14,287 bases of DNA, taken from contig CALAKV010000046.1 in the NCBI GenBank assembly GCA_937922985.1, positions 1 to 14,287 on the forward strand, read 5' to 3'. A program made the position numbers and the translations under genes. The notes beneath the pieces were generated by a model that saw only the letters and a program-made list of their open reading frames with translations, did no database searches and had not been told where the DNA came from. The stretch is from an uncultured bacterium. GTDB taxonomy: Bacteria; Patescibacteriota; Saccharimonadia; Saccharimonadales; Saccharimonadaceae. How positions within the stretch are numbered: position 1 is the stretch's first letter; each line of letters begins with the position of its first letter. Of this stretch, positions 1 to 6,611 are shown piece after piece.

Positions 1-12
1 AAAATTTAAACA

Positions 13-48
13 ATAAGCTTCTCGGTTCGCCGAAATATATAAGCTTAT
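13..48 (+). promoter_or_regulatory. Leader hairpin just before the ribosome binding site
   Basis: An outer inverted repeat (ATAAGCTT at 13-20, AAGCTTAT at 41-48) encloses an inner stem TCGG/CCGA (22-25, 30-33) closed by a TTCG loop, a very stable tetraloop type. The outer arm ends directly at the GGGGGAGG ribosome binding site (49-56) of the next gene, so folding could influence translation start. It could also be a structured 5' end that stabilises the mRNA. Only the pairing is seen; function is inferred. Confidence 0.45.
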
Positions 49-62
49 GGGGGAGGCTCATT

Positions 63-416
63 ATGAGCAGTATTTTCATCAAACTTTTTGACGAAACCGT
101 AAGCGAAAGACAGCTTTCGGTTGAGCTCAACAAAATCAAACCCGTTAAAATCGAAGGTGAATCTGCAGAGCGAATCATGAAAAATCTCGAAACGCTCCTT
201 GAGGGAAAGGATTCCCTTAGAATAACGGCTGGAGTCAATATTTTTAGTGATAGACTAGTGCTAATGGAAGAAGTCTTCGATATTTTCGAAGAACAGAACA
301 TTAATGATTCAGCTTATTACTATAAAATATTTCAAAATTCAGGCGAAAACAATGGTTTCCAAATTTACTGTCGAAGAGGTGACAGTATTGAAATCAAAAG
401 AATTCGTTCGAATTAA
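63..416 (+). CDS. Hypothetical protein, 117 aa
   Basis: I do not recognise the family. The protein is soluble and charged, with no signal peptide or membrane segment. Residues 1-60 look helical and rich in Lys/Glu; the C-terminal third (from about residue 84, YYYKIF to IKRIRSN) looks like beta strands. Start: ATG at 63, six bases after the strong site GGAGG (52-56). An ATG at 47 opens only a short out-of-frame peptide. It is followed by a clear terminator and is not co-transcribed with the next gene, which has its own promoter. It lies with two other short unknown genes, so an accessory role (for example immunity-like or regulatory) is possible but not shown. Confidence 0.7.
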   Translation: MSSIFIKLFDETVSERQLSVELNKIKPVKIEGESAERIMKNLETLLEGKDSLRITAGVNIFSDRLVLMEEVFDIFEEQNINDSAYYYKIFQNSGENNGFQIYCRRGDSIEIKRIRSN

Positions 417-426
417 ATTAATGTGG

Positions 427-456
427 AACCTCGCAATTTTGCGGGGATTTTTTTAT
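427..456 (+). terminator. Rho-independent terminator
   Basis: Stem CCTCGC (429-434) pairs with GCGGGG (441-446) around an AATTTT loop, followed by a run of seven T (448-454). It ends transcription of the 117-aa gene. Confidence 0.85.
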
Positions 457-458
457 TC

Positions 459-487
459 TTGATTTTTCTTTAAAAAAGTTGTATAAT
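459..487 (+). promoter_or_regulatory. Sigma-70-type promoter
   Basis: TTGATT (459-464) and a perfect TATAAT (482-487) are separated by 17 bases. It lies right after a terminator and 46 bases before the 105-aa gene, so it drives that gene and the overlapping one behind it. Confidence 0.85.
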
Positions 488-533
488 ATTAAAAGCGCTC
501 GTTTGAGTAGCACATTAGAAAGAGGAATTAATT

Positions 534-851
534 ATGGCTTATTATAACTTTGTTATTCGCACTTCTGCTGGCGATGAAGTATTTTATGATCGCAACAGTG
601 ATGATTTAATGCAAGAATTGAATATAGTTGTTGATGGATCGAATCTTCTAACTGAAGATGAAAATACTCTAATTCGAAAAGAAGTTTATAAGGAATTAGA
701 GAGAATTCGTAGCTTATTTGAACAAAATGAAAATAATTTTGTAATCTATGATAGTTTTCAGGACGTAAAGGAGAGGAAATTTAATATTGAATTTTTGAAA
801 GATGATACAATCAAAGTTGTAAAATTGGAGGAGGAAGAAAATGAGTTATAA
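534..851 (+). CDS. Hypothetical protein, 105 aa
   Basis: Unrecognised small acidic protein without signal peptide or membrane segment. The N-terminus (AYYNFVIRTSAGDEVFYDR) reads as two beta strands; residues 43-70 are a charged helix (RKEVYKELERIRSLFEQ); the end is strongly acidic (EEEENEL). Start: ATG at 534 after AGAGGA, downstream of a clear promoter (459-487). Its last codons overlap the next reading frame (ATG at 841) by 11 bases, and the Glu-rich codons (GGAGGAGG, about 827-834) also serve as ribosome binding site for that frame, so the two are translationally coupled. No function can be assigned. Confidence 0.7.
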   Translation: MAYYNFVIRTSAGDEVFYDRNSDDLMQELNIVVDGSNLLTEDENTLIRKEVYKELERIRSLFEQNENNFVIYDSFQDVKERKFNIEFLKDDTIKVVKLEEEENEL

Positions 852-1080
852 TATAAACGGAAAGGCTTTAGAAGAATTACGAGCATAGACAAAAGAGAAT
901 CCTTCAGGGATATTTCCTAAGGAAAAAGTCCCGAACCTCTGGGACCACATTAAAGAACATTGTCTAACTGGAGACAATAATCAAACTGACTTCTGCTTTG
1001 AAAGACTAGGAGAGGTATACGATGTCGATATATTTGGAGATTCGTTAGTAATCTACAAGCACGATTGGAAACCCTCTTAA
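841..1080 (+). pseudogene. Small gene (79 codons) interrupted by an in-frame TAG at codon 16
   Basis: Starting at ATG 841 the frame reads 15 codons, meets TAG at 886-888, then stays open for 63 codons to TAA at 1078-1080, right before a terminator. The post-stop part looks like real protein: it contains IFPKEKVPNLWDHIKEH, then FCFERLGEVYDVDIFGDSL, ending in YKHDWKPS. The start is well placed (GGAGGAGG about 7 bases upstream, inside the previous gene), and the frame length fits between that gene and the terminator. Simplest reading: a recent nonsense mutation. Alternatives are amber readthrough, or restart downstream, though no good start codon lies just after the TAG. Family unknown. Confidence 0.6.
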
Positions 1081-1083
1081 AAT

Positions 1084-1105
1084 AAAACCCTAAACCAGGG
1101 TTTTT
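1084..1105 (+). terminator. Rho-independent terminator
   Basis: AAAACCCT (1084-1091) pairs with AGGGTTTT (1097-1104) around a five-base loop. The A-run and T-run on the two sides make it able to work in both directions. It ends the 105-aa/79-codon unit. Between it and the promoter at 1238 (about 130 bases, very AT-rich) I see nothing else. Confidence 0.8.
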
Positions 1106-1237
1106 AATTTTAAATAAAATTCAATGCTAAAATTTTATTTTTAAGCATAAGTATTTCTGTAAAAATTACAACATCCTACATATAACAGATTAAAAATTGT
1201 GGAAAACTTAAAATTAGCTTAAAATTATGTAAAAATA

Positions 1238-1266
1238 TTGACTTTTAGGTTAATTCGTGATAAAAT
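1238..1266 (+). promoter_or_regulatory. Sigma-70-type promoter with extended -10
   Basis: TTGACT (1238-1243), a 17-base spacer, then TAAAAT (1261-1266) preceded by TGA (extended -10). It lies 47 bases before the start codon of the 172-aa gene. Confidence 0.85.
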
Positions 1267-1313
1267 CTAAAAGATAATATCAAAAGAAAACAGACAAGGA
1301 AAATGCGAGGAAT

Positions 1314-1832
1314 ATGTCTGAATTACCAGAAAAACAAGTAAAACGGCTAAAAAGCTTGATTCAAGAAGCGGAAACGAATCTTGCGGCAGCCAAAGAATTG
1401 CTAATAAGCATTAGCGGTGAAGATAACACTGTGACAGCTCCAAGTAATTCCATCATCGAAAGCCCTCATGGCAAAGTTATTGAAGGTGTTTTCGATGGTC
1501 AAACTATGATTGGTCCAGATGGCAAAAATTACCCAGTTCCAGCAAATTACGCTTCAAAATCAAAGCTTGTGGAGGGCGATATTTTGAAGCTTACAATTAA
1601 TGAAGATGGTGGGTTTATCTATAAGCAAATTGGTCCAGTTCCGCGAAAACAAATTATTGGAACGCTCATCAATCACGATGGTTCGTTCTTCGTTGAAGCC
1701 GGCGGCAATGAATATAAAATTTTGCTTGCAAGCGTGACTTATTTCCGCCTTCAAGCTGGCGACCAGGTCACAATTATCATCCCAGAAGACAACACCGACA
1801 CCACTTGGGCTGCGGTCGAGGCTTCATTCTAA
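1314..1832 (+). CDS. Conserved-looking hypothetical protein with coiled coil and beta domain, 172 aa
   Basis: Residues 5-32 form an amphipathic, probably coiled-coil helix (KQVKRLKSLIQEAETNLAAA). A low-complexity linker follows to about 50, then a beta-rich region with an SH3/OB-like rhythm: GVFDGQTMIGPDGKNYPVP, then KLVEGDILKLTI, and a second related half (GTLINHDGSFFVEAGGNEYKI, then LQAGDQVTIII). The two halves suggest an internal duplication or a two-blade barrel. There is no signal peptide or membrane segment. The start at ATG 1314 follows GCGAGGA. It is a single-gene unit with its own strong promoter and terminator, suggesting substantial expression. I cannot name the family; the fold remarks are inference from the sequence pattern. 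Confidence 0.75.
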   Translation: MSELPEKQVKRLKSLIQEAETNLAAAKELLISISGEDNTVTAPSNSIIESPHGKVIEGVFDGQTMIGPDGKNYPVPANYASKSKLVEGDILKLTINEDGGFIYKQIGPVPRKQIIGTLINHDGSFFVEAGGNEYKILLASVTYFRLQAGDQVTIIIPEDNTDTTWAAVEASF

Positions 1833-1857
1833 AAAATTTGAGAGATTTATATTAGTT

Positions 1858-1896
1858 AAAAATCGTGCGAAACTATTGCGAGGTCGCACGATTTTT
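1858..1896 (+). terminator. Strong Rho-independent terminator
   Basis: Thirteen perfect base pairs (AAAAATCGTGCGA at 1858-1870 with its complement at 1884-1896) around a 13-base loop, ending in five T. It closes the 172-aa gene unit and could act on both strands. Confidence 0.9.
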
Positions 1897-1977
1897 AATT
1901 CATTTACTTTTTCGAAAACTTGCTAAATATAATCGCTTATGTTAAAATAGGTGAGTTAATTGTTAACCTTAAGCACA

Positions 1978-2008
1978 TTGACAAAAGTAATATATATTTT
2001 AATATTAT
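1978..2008 (+). promoter_or_regulatory. Possible promoter
   Basis: TTGACA (1978-1983) and TATTAT (2003-2008) are 19 bases apart, a little long. Transcription would begin near 2014, exactly at the hairpin 2014-2058, so any RNA would be cut short unless the hairpin is read through. Confidence 0.35.
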
Positions 2009-2013
2009 AACAT

Positions 2014-2058
2014 AAAAAACCACCTAAGCACGGGTGGGCATCGCTTAGGCGGTTTTTT
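2014..2058 (-). terminator. Long terminator-type hairpin
   Basis: A 16-position stem (2014-2029 with 2043-2058) has A and T runs at its ends and a 13-base loop. On the plus strand one position is an A-C mismatch (2022/2050); on the minus strand the same position is a G-U pair, so the minus-strand RNA folds better and ends in GGUUUUUU. No minus-strand protein gene precedes it, which points to a small RNA. The loop (CGGGTG, 2031-2036) can pair with CACCCG at 2071-2076. Confidence 0.65.
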
Positions 2059-2150
2059 ATCTCTTCGACGCACCCGCTAAGGCTCGAAAAATTCGAAGCT
2101 GAAAACCCACCAAAATTCAACAAAGGGCTCGCCGGTCAAAGAGGTTACCA

Positions 2151-2217
2151 TGTGCAATATTTATAATTCTTATAGTATATAAAGGAGGGATAAAGAATTA
2201 TTAAAATATATTGCACA
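2151..2217. repeat. Long imperfect inverted repeat with a Shine-Dalgarno-like loop
   Basis: Outer arms TGTGCAATAT (2151-2160) and ATATTGCACA (2208-2217) and inner arms ATAATTCTT (2163-2171) and AAGAATTAT (2193-2201) are perfect complements, separated by a small asymmetric internal loop. The 21-base apical loop holds AAAGGAGGG (2181-2189) on the plus strand, CCCTCCTTT on the minus strand. Nineteen base pairs in total make chance unlikely. It could be the 5' domain of a small RNA, an mRNA leader structure for dprA, or a miniature mobile element. Confidence 0.7.
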
Positions 2218-2219
2218 CC

Positions 2220-2248
2220 ATAACAATAGATTTAAGTTTCATTGACAA
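2220..2248 (-). promoter_or_regulatory. Possible minus-strand promoter for the small RNA
   Basis: On the minus strand TTGTCA (2243-2248) and TGTTAT (2220-2225) are 17 bases apart; the -10 matches four of six positions. The -35 overlaps the plus-strand TTGACA of the dprA side almost exactly, so the two promoters would share their -35 region back to back. Confidence 0.35.
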
Positions 2249-2269
2249 ATTTTTAAATTATTTTATCAA
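2242..2269 (+). promoter_or_regulatory. dprA: Possible dprA promoter
   Basis: A perfect TTGACA (2242-2247) is followed after 16 bases by TATCAA (2264-2269), a weak -10. The leader would be about 45 bases, AT-rich and without a clear ribosome binding site. Confidence 0.45.
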
Positions 2270-2322
2270 TATTTATATATTATCATAAACTTACAATAAT
2301 GTCAACAATATTTTAGAATTTT

Positions 2323-3183
2323 ATGGAAATTATTAAAATTAAGCCTACATCATTAGATTATTTAAAAGATTTACAACACATTCCAGACTCACCAAAGCAG
2401 CTTTTTATGCGAGGGAAGTTACCTTCAAAAAGGATTAAAACTGTAGCGATTGTAGGAACTCGCAAGCCGAGTGCTTATGGTAAAGAAGTTGCGACCAAAA
2501 TTGCCAGCGAATGCGCGAAAAACGGTATTGTGGTTGTGAGCGGTTTGGCTTTAGGGATTGACTCGGTTGCACATCGGGCGGCTCTTGATAGTGGTGGAAT
2601 TACTCTGGCAGTTCTTGCAAATGGTGTTGATAAAATTTATCCGCGTTCACACGAAGCCTTAGGGCAGAGAATTCTTGAAAATAATGGCGCAATTTTAAGT
2701 GAATATCCAAACGGAACGCCAGCCCAGCCTTGGCAGTTTTTGGCGCGTAATAGACTTGTTTCAGGTCTTGCTGATGCTGTAGTAATTATTGAAGCTGCCG
2801 CCCGTAGCGGGACTCTCTCAACTGCAAATCATGCCCTCGACCAAGGAAAAGAAGTTTTTGCCGTTCCAGGAAATATCACCTCACCACTTTCTGCGGGCTG
2901 CAATCAGCTTATTAAGAACGGTGCAAATCCTTTAACTTCAATAGAAGATCTGCTCGATTTCTTAATTCCAGACCGTTTAGAAAAGCAAACAAAGCTCTTC
3001 CAGGGTGACACACCGGCCGAAAACGTAATTCTCGAAATTCTTTCAAAAAATGGCACAACAGCTAGCGATTCTATAATTAAGAAATCTGGGCTTTCTGTGA
3101 GTGATTTTAATCAAGCTGCAACAATGCTCGAAATTAAAGGGTTAATCTCAAACAATGGCGGAAATATTTGGAGCTTGAAGTAG
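2323..3183 (+). CDS. dprA: DNA processing protein DprA (Smf family)
   Basis: DprA binds single-stranded DNA entering during natural transformation, shields it and loads RecA. The central Rossmann-like domain is intact: GTRKPSAYG (about 42-50), VSGLALGIDSVAHRAAL (about 73-89), LANGVDKIYP, ILSEYPNGTPAQPWQFLARNR (about 124-144, the ssDNA-binding face), AARSGTLSTANHALDQG and VFAVPGN. Residues 235-286 form the C-terminal winged-helix domain often present in this family (ILEILSKNGTTASDSI to LISNNGGNIWSLK). At 286 aa it lacks only the N-terminal SAM-like extension seen in some homologues. The ATG at 2323 has no good ribosome binding site; the N-terminus still matches family length. It is monocistronic or loosely linked to the next gene. 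The identification is firm; competence of this organism is inference. Confidence 0.95.
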   Translation: MEIIKIKPTSLDYLKDLQHIPDSPKQLFMRGKLPSKRIKTVAIVGTRKPSAYGKEVATKIASECAKNGIVVVSGLALGIDSVAHRAALDSGGITLAVLANGVDKIYPRSHEALGQRILENNGAILSEYPNGTPAQPWQFLARNRLVSGLADAVVIIEAAARSGTLSTANHALDQGKEVFAVPGNITSPLSAGCNQLIKNGANPLTSIEDLLDFLIPDRLEKQTKLFQGDTPAENVILEILSKNGTTASDSIIKKSGLSVSDFNQAATMLEIKGLISNNGGNIWSLK

Positions 3184-3200
3184 ATTTTTAAAAATAAATG

Positions 3201-3209
3201 TGATATACT
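3201..3209 (+). promoter_or_regulatory. Extended -10 promoter giving a leaderless mRNA
   Basis: TGATATACT (TG at 3201-3202, TATACT at 3204-3209) is a good extended -10 element with no matching -35. The next gene's ATG begins at 3217, the position where transcription would start, and there is no ribosome binding site, so the mRNA is probably leaderless. Confidence 0.55.
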
Positions 3210-3216
3210 AAAAAGA

Positions 3217-4644
3217 ATGAAAAACTTAAAAATTAGCGATTTTTGGATTTATAAATTTCGTTACCAAATTGGAGTTGGGGTTTTATCACTCAGCTATCTT
3301 GCAATAATTATTTATACTTTATTTTTTGCACCAAACGGATTAACTGCCGGGGAAATTGAGAGCGCTAAAAGTTCAGTAAACTTAAACTTTTCAAATATTT
3401 TTTCGAAGAATATTCTAGATCTCCCATTTAGATTTTTGCAAAAAACTAGCATTGATATTTTTGGTTTAAGCAATTTTGCAATTAAATTGCCGTCAGTTTT
3501 GATTTCTCTATGTTCGATATTTTTCATAACGAAAATCTCAGGAATGTGGTTTTCGAAACGCGCCTCTATTTTAGCTTCTATTATTGCAATTACATCGAGC
3601 CAGTTTTTCTTTATTGCTCAAAACGGAACGAGCGAAATTCTTTATATTTTTTACCCAATTTTGCTAATTTGGAGCGGAATGGAATTTCTAAAAGAGCCAA
3701 AAAAACGCCAAATTTTCACTTTAATTTCAATTTTAGGTCTTAGCTTTTACACGCCACTAAGCTCTTACATTGCACTAGCATTTTTAATTACAATTTTAGT
3801 ACATCCACATTTACGGTTTATTATTAAAAAATTGCCAAATTACCAAAAAATCGCGGCGCTAATATTATTTTTAATAATAACTTCACCACTTTTAGTTTCG
3901 ATCTTTTTCGATTTTTCAATCTTGAAGATAATTTTCGGAATTCCAAACTCGTTAAAACTTTTCGAAAATCTCAAAAGCTTGGTTTTAGCACTTTTTGGTT
4001 TTTCGAATCCAATCAGTAACGGAATGATTTCGCCAATAATTAATCCGGCAACTTCAATTTTAGTCGCAATCGGGCTATATTTTACTTTTATCGCAAAACA
4101 TTCCGCAAAAAGTTACTTAATCAATATCTGGACAACAATTCTACTTTTAGTTTGCATTATTAACCCCACAACAATAACAATTCTTTTTACGCCAATTTTA
4201 ATTTTAACAATTACAGGTCTTCAAGGTTTAATTAACACTTGGTATGCACTCTTTCCGAAAAACCCTTATGCTCGAATTTTTGGATTGATTCCAATTTCGA
4301 TTTTTGTTTTCAACTTATTAATTACCAATCTTTCAGTCTTTGCTTTAAGCTATCGATATTCGCCACAACCGCTCGCCGCTTTTAGCCAAGATTTAAATAT
4401 TTTACTTGAAAAAACAGATTCAAACCGTATTTTAATGGTTTCAAAAAATGAAGAAGATTTTTATAAAGCACTTGAGCGTCAAGGAAAGGCAAAAGTAAAA
4501 AATAAATTCGAAGATTCTGAAGTAATTCTTTCGAAAGAGGCCTACCAAAACGCAAGAATTCCAGCAAATTATAGCGTAAAAAGAATTTTAGTTTCAAACC
4601 GTAAATATAATGCTGATAGATTTTATGTTTTGCGGCGAGGTTGA
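3217..4644 (+). CDS. Polytopic membrane protein, probable GT-C fold glycosyltransferase
   Basis: The 475-aa protein has a membrane segment at about 19-37, a first extracytoplasmic loop with GLTAGEIES (42-50), and then roughly ten more hydrophobic segments up to about residue 388, followed by a soluble C-terminal tail of about 90 residues. This layout (long first outer loop with an acidic motif, FAIKLPSVLIS after it, then WFSKRASILASIIAITSSQF) resembles the ArnT/PMT (GT39/GT83) family of lipid-phosphate-sugar dependent glycosyltransferases, which decorate envelope polymers or proteins outside the membrane. The usual Asp-Glu of the first loop appears here as Gly-Glu, so activity is uncertain. 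The start at ATG 3217 seems leaderless. Substrate unknown; the fold call is inference from topology and motifs. Confidence 0.7.
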   Translation: MKNLKISDFWIYKFRYQIGVGVLSLSYLAIIIYTLFFAPNGLTAGEIESAKSSVNLNFSNIFSKNILDLPFRFLQKTSIDIFGLSNFAIKLPSVLISLCSIFFITKISGMWFSKRASILASIIAITSSQFFFIAQNGTSEILYIFYPILLIWSGMEFLKEPKKRQIFTLISILGLSFYTPLSSYIALAFLITILVHPHLRFIIKKLPNYQKIAALILFLIITSPLLVSIFFDFSILKIIFGIPNSLKLFENLKSLVLALFGFSNPISNGMISPIINPATSILVAIGLYFTFIAKHSAKSYLINIWTTILLLVCIINPTTITILFTPILILTITGLQGLINTWYALFPKNPYARIFGLIPISIFVFNLLITNLSVFALSYRYSPQPLAAFSQDLNILLEKTDSNRILMVSKNEEDFYKALERQGKAKVKNKFEDSEVILSKEAYQNARIPANYSVKRILVSNRKYNADRFYVLRRG

Positions 4645-4669
4645 TTTTCAAGCATTTTTTTGATAAAAT
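4641..4669 (+). promoter_or_regulatory. Promoter of the ybaB-recR-nrnA set
   Basis: TTGATT (4641-4646), 17 bases, then TAAAAT (4664-4669) preceded by TGA (extended -10). The -35 overlaps the stop codon of the membrane protein gene. The spacing matches the promoters at 459 and 1238. Confidence 0.85.
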
Positions 4670-4701
4670 TAGAAGAGTAAATTATTTTAAATGGAGGAAT
4701 T

Positions 4702-4998
4702 ATGGCAGGAATTAAAGACCAAATGAAAATGGTGCGCGAACTACAGAAAGCGCAAAAAGAACTTAAAAAAGAAATTATTGAAGTTGAAGCTGGTGAGGGT
4801 GCAGTTGTAATTCAGTTTACCGGTGAGTTAAAAGTGAAAAGTGTAAAACTCAACCCAGAATTGATCGATTTTGAAGACACCGAAGAACTTGAACATTGGA
4901 TTCAAATTGCAATTCGTGATGGTTTGGAAGAAGCTCAAAAAGTTGCAGCTGAAAAAATGCAACCTTTAATGGGCGGTTTGGGAAACTTGGGACTTTAA
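4702..4998 (+). CDS. ybaB: YbaB/EbfC family nucleoid-associated protein
   Basis: This small dimeric DNA-binding protein bends or coats DNA and is classically encoded just before recR. The 98 aa match the family length: an N-terminal helix rich in Lys/Glu (QMKMVRELQKAQKELKKEI), a central beta sheet (EAGEGAVVIQFTGELKVKSVKLNPELI, about 28-55), a C-terminal helix (IQIAIRDGLEEAQKVAAEKM) and the Gly/Met/Leu-rich tail MGGLGNLGL. Start: ATG 4702 with GGAGG six bases upstream. It is the first gene of a three-gene set behind the promoter at 4641; recR follows after 18 bases. The conserved ybaB-recR neighbourhood supports the call. Confidence 0.95.
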   Translation: MAGIKDQMKMVRELQKAQKELKKEIIEVEAGEGAVVIQFTGELKVKSVKLNPELIDFEDTEELEHWIQIAIRDGLEEAQKVAAEKMQPLMGGLGNLGL

Positions 4999-5016
4999 TC
5001 TTTTCGAAAGAGAAAA

Positions 5017-5634
5017 ATGTCACAAATTCTACCTCAAGCATTAACTGAAACTATTGAAAATCTCGGCAAACTCCCTGGCGTTGGCTCGCGAACAGCCGAA
5101 CGCTACGCTTACTATTTACTAAAAAATAATACTACTATAAGTGAAAAAATTGCCGATAGTCTTTTAAATTTGCATAAAAATGTTAAAAGTTGCCCTATAA
5201 CTTTTGCATTGATTTCAAAAGATGAAGAAATTTCACCACTTTATACTGATGAAACTCGCAATAAAAAACTAATTGCTGTCGTTGAGGAGCCACTAGATAT
5301 TATTGCCCTTGAAAAAACAAAGCATTTTAACGGAACCTACCATGTTTTAGGCGGGGTTATTTCGCCAATTAACGGAATCACACCTGATCAATTACATATT
5401 CGCGAGCTTGCTGAAAGAATTTTGAAAGACGAGGTTCAAGAGATAATTATCGCAACAAACGCTAGCGTTGAAGGTGAAAGCACAGCACTTTATATTCAGA
5501 ATTATTTACGTGAAAAAGGCTTCGAAAACTTAGTAATTTCACGACTTGCGCGTGGTCTACCAGTAGGTGTTGACTTGGAGTATGCCGACCAGATCACTTT
5601 GAGTCATGCTTTAGAAGGACGAAAGGCAATTTAA
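5017..5634 (+). CDS. recR: Recombination mediator RecR
   Basis: RecR works with RecO (and RecF) to load RecA on SSB-coated single strands at gaps. The 205 aa show the helix-hairpin-helix (LGKLPGVGSRTAERYAYYLL, about 16-35), the Toprim domain (LIAVVEEPLDIIALEKT, about 85-101; EIIIATNASVEGESTALYI, about 147-165) and the C-terminal Walker-B-like end (RLARGLPVGVDLEYADQITLSHALEGR). The zinc finger between them is degraded: of the usual four cysteines only Cys59 remains (CPIT at 59-62, then ISPLYTDETR where the second pair should be). Start: ATG 5017 after AAAGAGAAAA, a weak site. Its stop overlaps the next gene (TAATG), implying translational coupling to nrnA. Confidence 0.95.
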   Translation: MSQILPQALTETIENLGKLPGVGSRTAERYAYYLLKNNTTISEKIADSLLNLHKNVKSCPITFALISKDEEISPLYTDETRNKKLIAVVEEPLDIIALEKTKHFNGTYHVLGGVISPINGITPDQLHIRELAERILKDEVQEIIIATNASVEGESTALYIQNYLREKGFENLVISRLARGLPVGVDLEYADQITLSHALEGRKAI

Positions 5635-6611
5635 TGAATTTCAAAAACGCCAAAAAATTAGTTAATAATGCAGAAAAAATTTGCGTTATTCAGGCTGAAA
5701 ACCCTGATGGCGATAGTTTGGGGTCAGCTTTAGGATTGGAAGAAATTTTAGGCGAGTTGGGTAAAGAAGTTAAACTTTTCTGTCCAGTTGATATCCCTAA
5801 ATATTTGCGATATTTTAAGGGCTGGGATAGAGTGGAAAGTTCAATTTATGAAAAATTTGATCTTTTTATTATTGTTGATACAACCAGCAGTATTCTACTA
5901 TCAAAAATAATTGAGGACCCGCTTTATAAAAACTTGCTTGAAAAAATGCCAGTTTTAGTTATTGACCACCATACCGATGCAACACCAGATTTGTTTTTTA
6001 AACACGAATTAATTTTAGAAGAGGCTAGCTCGGCAGGTGAATTAATTTTCGAAATCGCAAAAGCAAATCGCTGGAAAATTAATGAAAACGCTGCACAAAA
6101 TTTACTTGGGGCGATTTTTAGTGACACGCTTGGGCTTTCAACGAGCAATACTTCAGCCAGAACTTTTGAAGTTGCGGGCGAATTAACAAAACTTGGCGCA
6201 AATTCAGCCAAGCTTGAAGAGGATCGCCGTGAACTTTCGAAAAAAGCACCTGAAATTTTAAAGTATAAGGGAGAACTAATTCAGCGAATTGAATATTTTT
6301 TAGATGGAAAATTGGCAGTTGTGCATATTCCATGGAGCGAGATTAAAGAATATTCTGATAAGTATAACCCAAGTGTTTTGGTGATTGATGAAATGCGAAT
6401 GGTTGAAGGAGTAGAGGCGTGTGTGGCTATAAAAACCTACCCAGACGGTAAATTGACAGGGAAAGTTCGCACAAACTCACCAATTGCGGCTGATATTGCT
6501 GGCTATTTTGGTGGCGGCGGTCACGCTTATGCTGCAGGTTTTCGAATTTATGAGAATTATGATGAAATTTTGCAAGAATTAATCAGTTGTTGTTGGAAAA
6601 TTATGAGCTAA
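5634..6611 (+). CDS. nrnA: DHH/DHHA1 phosphoesterase, NrnA-like
   Basis: The family degrades oligoribonucleotides of a few bases, pAp or linear cyclic-dinucleotide products using two metal ions. Visible motifs: NPDGDSLGSALGL (23-35, motif I), DTTSS (82-86, motif II), DHH (111-113, motif III), the helix SDTLGLSTSNTSARTF, and the C-terminal DHHA1 domain with GGGGHAYAAGF (293-303) for substrate binding. At 325 aa it has the usual NrnA length. The His normally three residues before the Pro of motif I is Ala21 here (AENPDGD), so one metal-contacting residue may be missing. The start overlaps the recR stop by one base. It ends the operon; the convergent mazG-like gene faces it. The gene name is by family resemblance; exact substrate unknown. 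Confidence 0.88.
   Translation: MNFKNAKKLVNNAEKICVIQAENPDGDSLGSALGLEEILGELGKEVKLFCPVDIPKYLRYFKGWDRVESSIYEKFDLFIIVDTTSSILLSKIIEDPLYKNLLEKMPVLVIDHHTDATPDLFFKHELILEEASSAGELIFEIAKANRWKINENAAQNLLGAIFSDTLGLSTSNTSARTFEVAGELTKLGANSAKLEEDRRELSKKAPEILKYKGELIQRIEYFLDGKLAVVHIPWSEIKEYSDKYNPSVLVIDEMRMVEGVEACVAIKTYPDGKLTGKVRTNSPIAADIAGYFGGGGHAYAAGFRIYENYDEILQELISCCWKIMS

Larger units (their letters stand above)
2014..2217 (-). ncRNA. Candidate small RNA of about 200 nt
   Basis: The 425 bases between the terminator at 1896 and dprA have no convincing gene. Read on the minus strand they show a promoter-like pair (TTGTCA and TGTTAT, 17 apart, 2220-2248), then a long hairpin whose loop carries UCCCUCCUUU, a middle with short G/C-rich words, and finally the terminator hairpin with a U-run. 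Promoter, structured body and terminator together suggest a small RNA; the CU-rich loop is complementary to Shine-Dalgarno sequences, as in several known regulatory RNAs. The alternative is a pair of unrelated hairpins in the dprA upstream region. Strand and ends are inferred. Confidence 0.4.

Noticed and set aside
2077..2151. Minus-strand 24-codon frame with adjacent Trp codons and many Phe, before a terminator hairpin (attenuation leader?)
   Set aside because: No ribosome binding site, and no minus-strand gene lies beyond the terminator to be controlled; it is better explained as part of the structured RNA candidate.
2150..2182. Plus-strand ten-codon frame (MCNIYNSYSI) inside the long hairpin
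   Set aside because: Too short, start lies in the hairpin arm with only a weak site; no supporting context.
3312..3527. Minus-strand frame inside the membrane protein gene, and similar frames at 4382-4651, 4850-5041, 5924-6211 and 6118-6333
   Set aside because: Antisense shadows of well-identified plus-strand genes.
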